A stretch of DNA of 64,000 nt from Hyphomicrobiales bacterium. GTDB taxonomy: Bacteria; Pseudomonadota; Alphaproteobacteria; Rhizobiales; Xanthobacteraceae. The stretch lies in NCBI GenBank assembly GCA_017305535.1, contig JAFKKN010000007.1:186001-250000 (forward strand), given 5' to 3'. Position 1 is the first letter of the stretch; each line of letters starts with the position of its first letter. A program made the translations under genes and the position numbers. Below are positions 59,456 to 64,000 of this stretch, piece by piece. Under the pieces are notes generated by a model that was not told the DNA's origin, did not search any database, and saw only the letters and a program-made list of their open reading frames with translations.

Positions 59456-60138
59456 AATCGGATCAATCCCAGACGGATCGCCTCGTAGACCGCTTCGGAT
59501 CGGTTGGAGGCCTCGAGCTTTCGATAGATATTTCTGACATGGACCGGCACCGTCTGCCGCGAGATATTCAATTGTCCTGCAAGTTCTCCGTAGGTGAAGC
59601 CCTTGGCGATGCCCCAGAGAATATCCATTTCGCGTGGCGTTAGATTGGCCGGACGCGCTTCCGGAGGTTCGTTGTCCTGTCTGCGCTCTCCCAGTCGGCG
59701 GACCAGAATGCGGGCTATTCGTGGGGAAATCGGAGACCGCCCCGCCATCAGCTCATTAACCGCGTCAATCAAGTCGACTGAATCGGCATCCTTGTAGAGA
59801 TAACCGGAGGCGCCCGCTTCGATCGCATTGAGCACCGTCGTTTCGTCAGCGAGGACCGAGATGACCATTGCTTCGGCGGAGGGTTGCTGTAGGCGCAACG
59901 TCCTTATGGCCTCAATGCCATTTCCATCCGGCAGCTTGAGATCGGTAATCAGAAGATCGATCTCGTTGGCTTTAATGCCGGTGATGGCATCCCCCAGTGT
60001 GGCGCAGATCCCGATCAATGTGCCCCCATCCCAATTCCGCAAGAGCGAAGCCAACCGTTCACGGACTGGCTCATCATCTTCCGTCAGCCATATTCGATAC
60101 GGTCGTGACTTGGAGTCCAAGGGAGGAACGGAAATCAT
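59452..60138 (-). CDS. NarL/FixJ family response regulator
   Basis: Regulator of 228 residues with a receiver domain: acidic pair LTEDDE (20-22), phospho-acceptor Asp66 in LLITDLKLPD, Lys109-type lysine in GYLYKDADS. The C-terminal LuxR-type helix-turn-helix is LTPREMDILWGIAKGFTYGELAGQLNISR. The ATG at 60138 is preferred as it begins shortly before the first receiver strand; the frame extends to 60354 with a hydrophobic segment that no family member has. Its stop overlaps the kinase start by 4 nt (ATGA), so the pair is one transcript. Confidence 0.87.
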   Translation of the reverse strand: MISVPPLDSKSRPYRIWLTEDDEPVRERLASLLRNWDGGTLIGICATLGDAITGIKANEIDLLITDLKLPDGNGIEAIRTLRLQQPSAEAMVISVLADETTVLNAIEAGASGYLYKDADSVDLIDAVNELMAGRSPISPRIARILVRRLGERRQDNEPPEARPANLTPREMDILWGIAKGFTYGELAGQLNISRQTVPVHVRNIYRKLEASNRSEAVYEAIRLGLIRL

Positions 60139-60376
60139 CTTCGTGAAAAGGCTCCGGACATTGATCCCGTTTATAGGAAGCGTGTCGGTAACAAACAGGC
60201 CAGTGATCGTGATCGCCGCATAGCAGACGATCACGATCACTGGTCGCTTTCTAGCTGGATAGGAGGACAAAATCCACATGATCGGCGCAAACAGCTTGAC
60301 GGCGGTTGCGTCGCAAAGATTGTGCGAAGATGCCGAGAGACGCATCGTCAGCAAATGCCGTTTGCGGCAAGGTTTG

Positions 60377-60850
60377 CTTGGTAGATCCTTCGGCCGCGGC
60401 GCCTGGTTCTATTTGCTGCGCGATCGCTTCTATATCGGACAGGCCAACTACAAGGGGGAGATTTATCCAGGCGAGCAGTTGGTCATCCTCCATCGTGAAC
60501 TGTTCGGCCGTGTTCAGCGGACCCTTTCAGAGCAGTGGCGGCATTCAACCAGAATGTCCTTCACGCATCTTCTGACCGGCCTGATCTTCGATGATGCCTG
60601 TTACCATGTGACTCCCACGCGAGCTTAAAAGAATGGTCGGGGCTACAGTTACTACGCCTCGCCGCCGTTGGTGTTTGCCAACATTGGCTCTGTCTCTCAT
60701 GTCCCGGATCATGAGGTTGATAAGCGGATCGGTGCCGCCATACTGCAACCACGGTTTCTAACAAAAAGCGCAGCGCTTATTGATAGTGTATTGGCCAGCA
60801 AAATCATCGAACGGATCGAAGTATGCAAAACCAGCCCGCCGTGCAGCTAA
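60377..60850 (+). pseudogene. Serine recombinase remnant
   Basis: One frame contains FGRGAWFYLLRDRFYIG, then KGEIYPGEQLVILHRELFGR and LLTGLIFDDACYHVTPTRA, interrupted by TAA at 60626-60628, then KNGRGYSYYASPPLVFAN to the stop at 60850. This is the middle and zinc-ribbon/coiled region of large serine recombinases. The catalytic N-terminal domain is missing and the frame is broken, so it is inactive. Confidence 0.7.
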
Positions 60851-61461
60851 GCACAGCACGGCGGAGGAGGAGACTGCTGGAGATAATTTCACCGCCATCA
60901 TTCCGCGGACCAAACCGTCGTCACTGATGGCACGGTCGATCCTGTCGTCCTGGACTATAGCCTCGGGCGCGACCAAAAAATGCGCAGGCTGTCTTGAAAG
61001 TCGCATATCGGTGGGGCTGTATTCGCCGGTTCTTCCATCGTCTGAAAATGAGATGAGCGGGCCCCTGACAAATCGGTCAGGAACGGGAATTCGTGCCGCA
61101 GAAACTGGCTACCCAAAATCGTTGAAATCTACAGATGATGGCCGGCAAAGACGCAGCCTTTAAAAAGACAGCCCGGAAAGGCTCGTGAAAAGCGGCCAAC
61201 TCCAGGGGGCAGCACGGATGTGGGGTTTGCCGCGACTGGATGGTGATCTTAGTAGGGATCAAGCTGGCTGACCCCACTCAGTCAGCGAACCTATCTCGCT
61301 CCCTCCGTGAGGAACGGAAATTTTCGGTGCAGAGACGGAGCGGCCTTTGGCGCGGTTTTTTTGGCCAAAACGCGACTAGAGACAGGAGGTGATACAAAAG
61401 GCCCGCAATTTGCAGGCGAAATCGTGATCAGGGGTGCGAGGTTTGATCCCTGCATGCTGGG
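60851..61461. other. Gene-free stretch between recombinase remnant and tRNA gene
   Basis: About 610 bp with only short frames and no protein I recognise. It likely contains further decayed parts of the mobile element. An A/T-run GGTTTTTTTGG near 61355 has no clear stem. Confidence 0.5.
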
Positions 61462-61536
61462 TGGTGGGCGCGACAGGGATCGAACCTGTGACCCCTACCA
61501 TGTCAAGGTAGTGCTCTCCCGCTGAGCTACGCGCCC
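61462..61536 (-). tRNA. tRNA-Val (anticodon GAC)
   Basis: Read on the minus strand: acceptor GGGCGCG, D-arm TAGCTCAGCGGGAGAGC, anticodon arm CTACC-TTGACAT-GGTAG with anticodon GAC, T-loop GGTTCGATCCC, matching CGCGCCC-A and encoded CCA (61462-61464). All stems pair. Its 3' end faces the recombinase remnant. Confidence 0.96.
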
Positions 61537-61651
61537 GCTTGAACCCGTTCGGTCATATCGATCCGGGGGCTCCAGCCTGGTGTCCCGGAGGCCTCTCGGC
61601 GCATCCGAAACAAATTCCGGCGTGTTTGCGCACGCCGGTTGGGTCGGCTTC

Positions 61652-61680
61652 CCTATATCGGCTCCCCTTGAGCGGTGCAA
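61652..61680 (-). promoter_or_regulatory. Sigma-70-type promoter candidate for tRNA-Val
   Basis: On the minus strand TTGCAC (61675-61680), a 17-bp spacer and TATAGG (61652-61657). Spacing is ideal. It lies about 115 bp upstream of the mature tRNA end, a rather long leader. Confidence 0.45.
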
Positions 61681-61891
61681 GCCAAGATGTCCTGAAAGTT
61701 GCCTGCCATGGAGGCGATAAGTCGGCTGAAGGCCGCCCGTGCCCCGCACGCGTTGAAGAAAACTGCATGGCAGCATTTCTGCCTGGGTCCCGCCCCAGGT
61801 CGCTCGAATCGAATACCCTCATGATCGGGATCGATTCGATCCAGTCATCGTGACCGCCGGAATGGCGCGAGCGTGCGACAGGGGCTTGGGG

Positions 61892-62344
61892 ATGGGACTG
61901 GCGGAATTCCTTGGACTGGCGGCGTTCGCGGTGATCAGCGGCGCGGCGGTCGTGTTCCAGGCGGCGATCAATGCCGACCTGCGGGCCGCGCTGAACTCGG
62001 CGTCGTGGGCGGCGCTGGTCAGCTATACTGGCGGGGCGCTGGCGATGGTGGTGTTTGTCGTTCTCAGCCGGTCGCCATGGCCGGTCGCCGCCGACCTCGC
62101 CAGGACCTCATGGCTGTCGTGGACCGGTGGCCTGTTCGGCGCGATCTACGTGGTGGCGGCGATTCTGTTGTTGCCGAAGCTCGGCGCGACGACGCTGCTG
62201 GCACTGTTCGTGGCCGGACAGATGGTGATGTCGGTGATGCTCGATCACTATGGCATTCTTGGCGTGCCGCAGTATGCCGTCGACTTGCCGCGCCTGATCG
62301 GTTGCGGACTTCTGGTGGTCGCGGTGATCCTGATCCGCATTTAG
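61892..62344 (+). CDS. DMT-type YdcZ (DUF606) family membrane protein
   Basis: Small inner-membrane protein of 150 residues with five hydrophobic helices and the family features VFQAAINADLRAALNS and SYTGGALAMVVFVVL, then LGATTLLALFVAGQMVMSVMLDHYGI. Proteins of this family belong to the drug/metabolite transporter superfamily; substrates are mostly unknown. ATG 61892 gives the usual family length; in-frame starts at 61850 and 61862 would add a charged leader. It stands alone and converges on cpdR. Confidence 0.83.
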   Translation: MGLAEFLGLAAFAVISGAAVVFQAAINADLRAALNSASWAALVSYTGGALAMVVFVVLSRSPWPVAADLARTSWLSWTGGLFGAIYVVAAILLLPKLGATTLLALFVAGQMVMSVMLDHYGILGVPQYAVDLPRLIGCGLLVVAVILIRI

Positions 62345-62348
62345 CGAT

Positions 62349-62367
62349 CCCCGGACCAGATCCGGGG
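62349..62367. terminator. Hairpin between converging ydcZ-like and cpdR genes
   Basis: CCCCGGA (62349-62355) pairs with TCCGGGG (62361-62367) around CCAGA. GC-rich and correctly placed but without T-runs. Confidence 0.45.
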
Positions 62368-62390
62368 AGGTGTGTCGGAGCCTTGGGCGC

Positions 62391-62750
62391 TCAGGCGGCC
62401 AGCAGTTTGTTCACTTCGCTGACCAGTTCGCGCAGGTGCACCGGCTTGGCCAGCACCTTGGCGTTCTTTGGTGCCGCCGAATCCGAATTCAGCGCCACCG
62501 CCGCGAAACCGGTGATGAACATGATCTTGATGTCCGGATCGAGTTCCGAGGCGCGCCGCGCCAGTTCGATGCCGTCCATTTCCGGCATCACGATATCGGT
62601 CAGCAGCATCTCGAACGGCTCCTCGCGCAGCCTCTGATAGGCGGAGAGGCCGTTGTCATACGAGGACACCTGATAACCGGCGTTTTCCAGCGCCTTGACC
62701 AGGAACCTGCGCATGTCGTTGTCGTCTTCGGCGAGAAGGATCTTGTGCAT
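62391..62750 (-). CDS. cpdR: Cell-cycle response regulator CpdR
   Basis: Single-domain receiver of 119 residues, the exact size of CpdR: acidic pair LLAEDDND (8-12), phospho-acceptor Asp52 in LLTDIVMPEMDGIE, Thr in MFITGF and Lys in LAKPVHLREL. In alphaproteobacteria unphosphorylated CpdR delivers substrates to ClpXP and times CtrA degradation; CckA/ChpT phosphorylate it. The start at 62750 is chosen by this length; the frame is open to 62888 without homology. It is divergent from an N-formylglutamate amidohydrolase gene, an arrangement that I recall as conserved in Rhizobiales and that supports the call. Confidence 0.88.
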   Translation of the reverse strand: MHKILLAEDDNDMRRFLVKALENAGYQVSSYDNGLSAYQRLREEPFEMLLTDIVMPEMDGIELARRASELDPDIKIMFITGFAAVALNSDSAAPKNAKVLAKPVHLRELVSEVNKLLAA

Positions 62751-63054
62751 GGCGGTGAATGTCGAATCCGGTGAGAGAAACTTATGGCCTTCACTTAGCC
62801 AGAGGTTTGGTAAATTTCGGGTGAAGGATGCGGCCCATTGCAGCAATCCAATACCCTTCGGTTTTCGCCGTGTCGACAATCGCCGCAACCAGCCCGCGAC
62901 TTCGAAAACCGGCGGTTGGAGCTATTCCAGACGAAATGACGGGATCGCAGTTTTTTCACTTGGCAGGCTGATGGCAAATCCCGACAATGATCGTTCGGGC
63001 CAGCCTTGACGCCCGGCCATTCTCTGCCGGGATCATTTTCAGGACAGCGCGCCA
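62751..63054. promoter_or_regulatory. Divergent control region between cpdR and N-formylglutamate amidohydrolase
   Basis: About 304 bp without a gene; it must hold the promoters of both. I saw no canonical CtrA box (TTAA-N7-TTAA) or other clear motif. Confidence 0.5.
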
Positions 63055-63942
63055 ATGACCCAGTTTGACGGCGAACTGTCGTCTCCGTTCACCATCGTCG
63101 AGCCGGCGGTCTGGCGGGCTCCGATCATTTTCAATTCGCCGCATTCCGGCTCGGTTTATCCGCAGTCCTTTCTGGCGGCGTCGCGGGTCGATGTCGCGGC
63201 GTTGCGCCGTTCCGAGGATTCCTTCGTCGACGAGTTGATCGCGGGGCTCAGCGCGCAGGGCTTTCCGGTGGTCAGCGTCCACTTCCCGCGCTCTTATGTC
63301 GACGTCAATCGCGAGCCCTACGAACTCGATCCACGGATGTACACCGGGCGGCTGCCGAGCTTCGCCAACACCCGTTCGATGCGGGTGGCGGGTGGTCTCG
63401 GCACCATTCCGCGCGTTGTTGGCGATGGCCAGGAAATCTACCGCGAACGTCTCGATGTCGATGATGCGCTGGGCCGCATCGAGGCGCTCTACAAACCTTA
63501 CCATCGGGCGTTGCGCCGCTTGATTTCCAAGGCGCATCTCGCCTTCGGCACCGCGATCCTGGTGGATTGCCACTCGATGCCCTCGGTGGGCGTCTCCCGC
63601 GAGGAGCCGCCACGTCCGGACGTCGTGCTTGGCGACCGTTACGGCACCAGTTGCGCGGCGACGCTGCGCGACCGCGTCGAGCAGACCTTCGCGGCGCTGG
63701 GTTATTCGGTCGGCTGCAACAAGCCGTATGCCGGCGGCTTCATCACCGAGCATTACGGCAATCCGGCCAGCGGATTGCACGCCGTTCAGATCGAATTAAA
63801 CCGCGCGATCTATATGGACGAGCGCCGCCGCGAGCGCCGGCCACGGTTCGCCGCCGTCGCCGAGGATTTCGGTCGGCTGGCCGAAGCGTTGGCCGCGCTG
63901 CCGTTCGGCGATCTCGGGCCGTTCGTCGCCGCCGCCGAGTAG
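63055..63942 (+). CDS. N-formylglutamate amidohydrolase family protein
   Basis: Protein of 295 residues with the family motifs FNSPHSGSVYP (His31), a RSYVDVNREPYELDP block, the VDCHSMPS metal site, NKPYAGGFITEHYG and VQIELNRAIYMDE. It hydrolyses N-formyl-L-glutamate (last step of one histidine route) or a related N-acyl amino acid. No other hut genes are near, so its role may be broader than histidine breakdown. ATG 63055 shortly after a T-rich control region; the stop is at 63942 and no further gene starts before the window end. Confidence 0.88.
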   Translation: MTQFDGELSSPFTIVEPAVWRAPIIFNSPHSGSVYPQSFLAASRVDVAALRRSEDSFVDELIAGLSAQGFPVVSVHFPRSYVDVNREPYELDPRMYTGRLPSFANTRSMRVAGGLGTIPRVVGDGQEIYRERLDVDDALGRIEALYKPYHRALRRLISKAHLAFGTAILVDCHSMPSVGVSREEPPRPDVVLGDRYGTSCAATLRDRVEQTFAALGYSVGCNKPYAGGFITEHYGNPASGLHAVQIELNRAIYMDERRRERRPRFAAVAEDFGRLAEALAALPFGDLGPFVAAAE

Positions 63943-64000
63943 CCGGCCGGGGCGTCGGAATATCGCCGCATCCCGCCCGAGGGATCGCGCGGCAATGCGC

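Noticed and set aside
60139-60354. N-terminal extension of the response regulator with a hydrophobic, membrane-like segment
   Set aside because: NarL-type regulators begin shortly before the receiver; no ribosome site supports the longer start, and the segment lies in the promoter region.
61307-61525. Plus-strand frame ending GRDRDRTCDPYHVKVVLSR
   Set aside because: This is the well-known false protein produced by reading through the reverse of a tRNA gene.

Overview
The window reads as chromosomal DNA of an alphaproteobacterium of the Bradyrhizobium/Rhodopseudomonas/Afipia group (Nitrobacteraceae). The reasons are high GC content, a BadI/BadH-type alicyclic acid module like that of Rhodopseudomonas palustris, many branched-chain-amino-acid-family (HAAT) ABC importers, an IalB-family protein, and the cpdR / N-formylglutamate amidohydrolase pair at the right end. 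The genus is inferred, not proven.

Left part (1-8.7 kb): an acyl-CoA module. A leftward operon (acyl-CoA dehydrogenase, BadH-like SDR, BadI-like ring hydrolase cut by the window edge) faces a rightward pair (crotonase-type protein, class III CoA-transferase). A solute-binding protein, an APH-fold kinase-like protein and another SDR follow. A 17-bp palindrome in the divergent promoter, with a matching half-site before the solute-binding protein, suggests a shared repressor.

Middle (9.3-39.2 kb): three catabolic/import operons. (i) A GntR/FCD regulator faces a 10-gene operon: FAH-family hydrolase, two PuuE-like NodB-fold hydrolases, a complete LivHMKGF-type importer, an aldehyde dehydrogenase and an ACMSD-like decarboxylase/hydrolase. 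(ii) AmiC- and AmiR-like regulators face an amidase, an FmdA-like formamidase/acetamidase and a complete Urt/Fmd-like importer. A strong terminator lies in the leader, consistent with ANTAR-controlled antitermination. (iii) A MarR regulator faces an orphan AmiC-like protein, an amidase of the nitrile-linked type and a third complete importer. Together these suggest a specialist in scavenging amides and N-containing ring compounds. A decayed ISL3 transposase end marks the right edge.

Right part (39.6-64 kb): a two-partner secretion pair (TpsB and a 2245-residue TpsA with GLUG and MBG repeats), an IalB-like protein, and remnants of a LuxR-type regulator and of an autotransporter barrel. Next comes a compact five-gene biosynthetic operon (FAAL-ACP, luciferase-like monooxygenase, type III PKS, isoprenylcysteine-methyltransferase-like protein, FabF-like ketosynthase) with a divergent methyltransferase; this is the best candidate for an undescribed system. 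Then follow a NarL/NarX-like two-component pair, a decayed serine recombinase, tRNA-Val(GAC), a YdcZ-like membrane protein, cpdR and an N-formylglutamate amidohydrolase. No CRISPR array or rRNA was seen.
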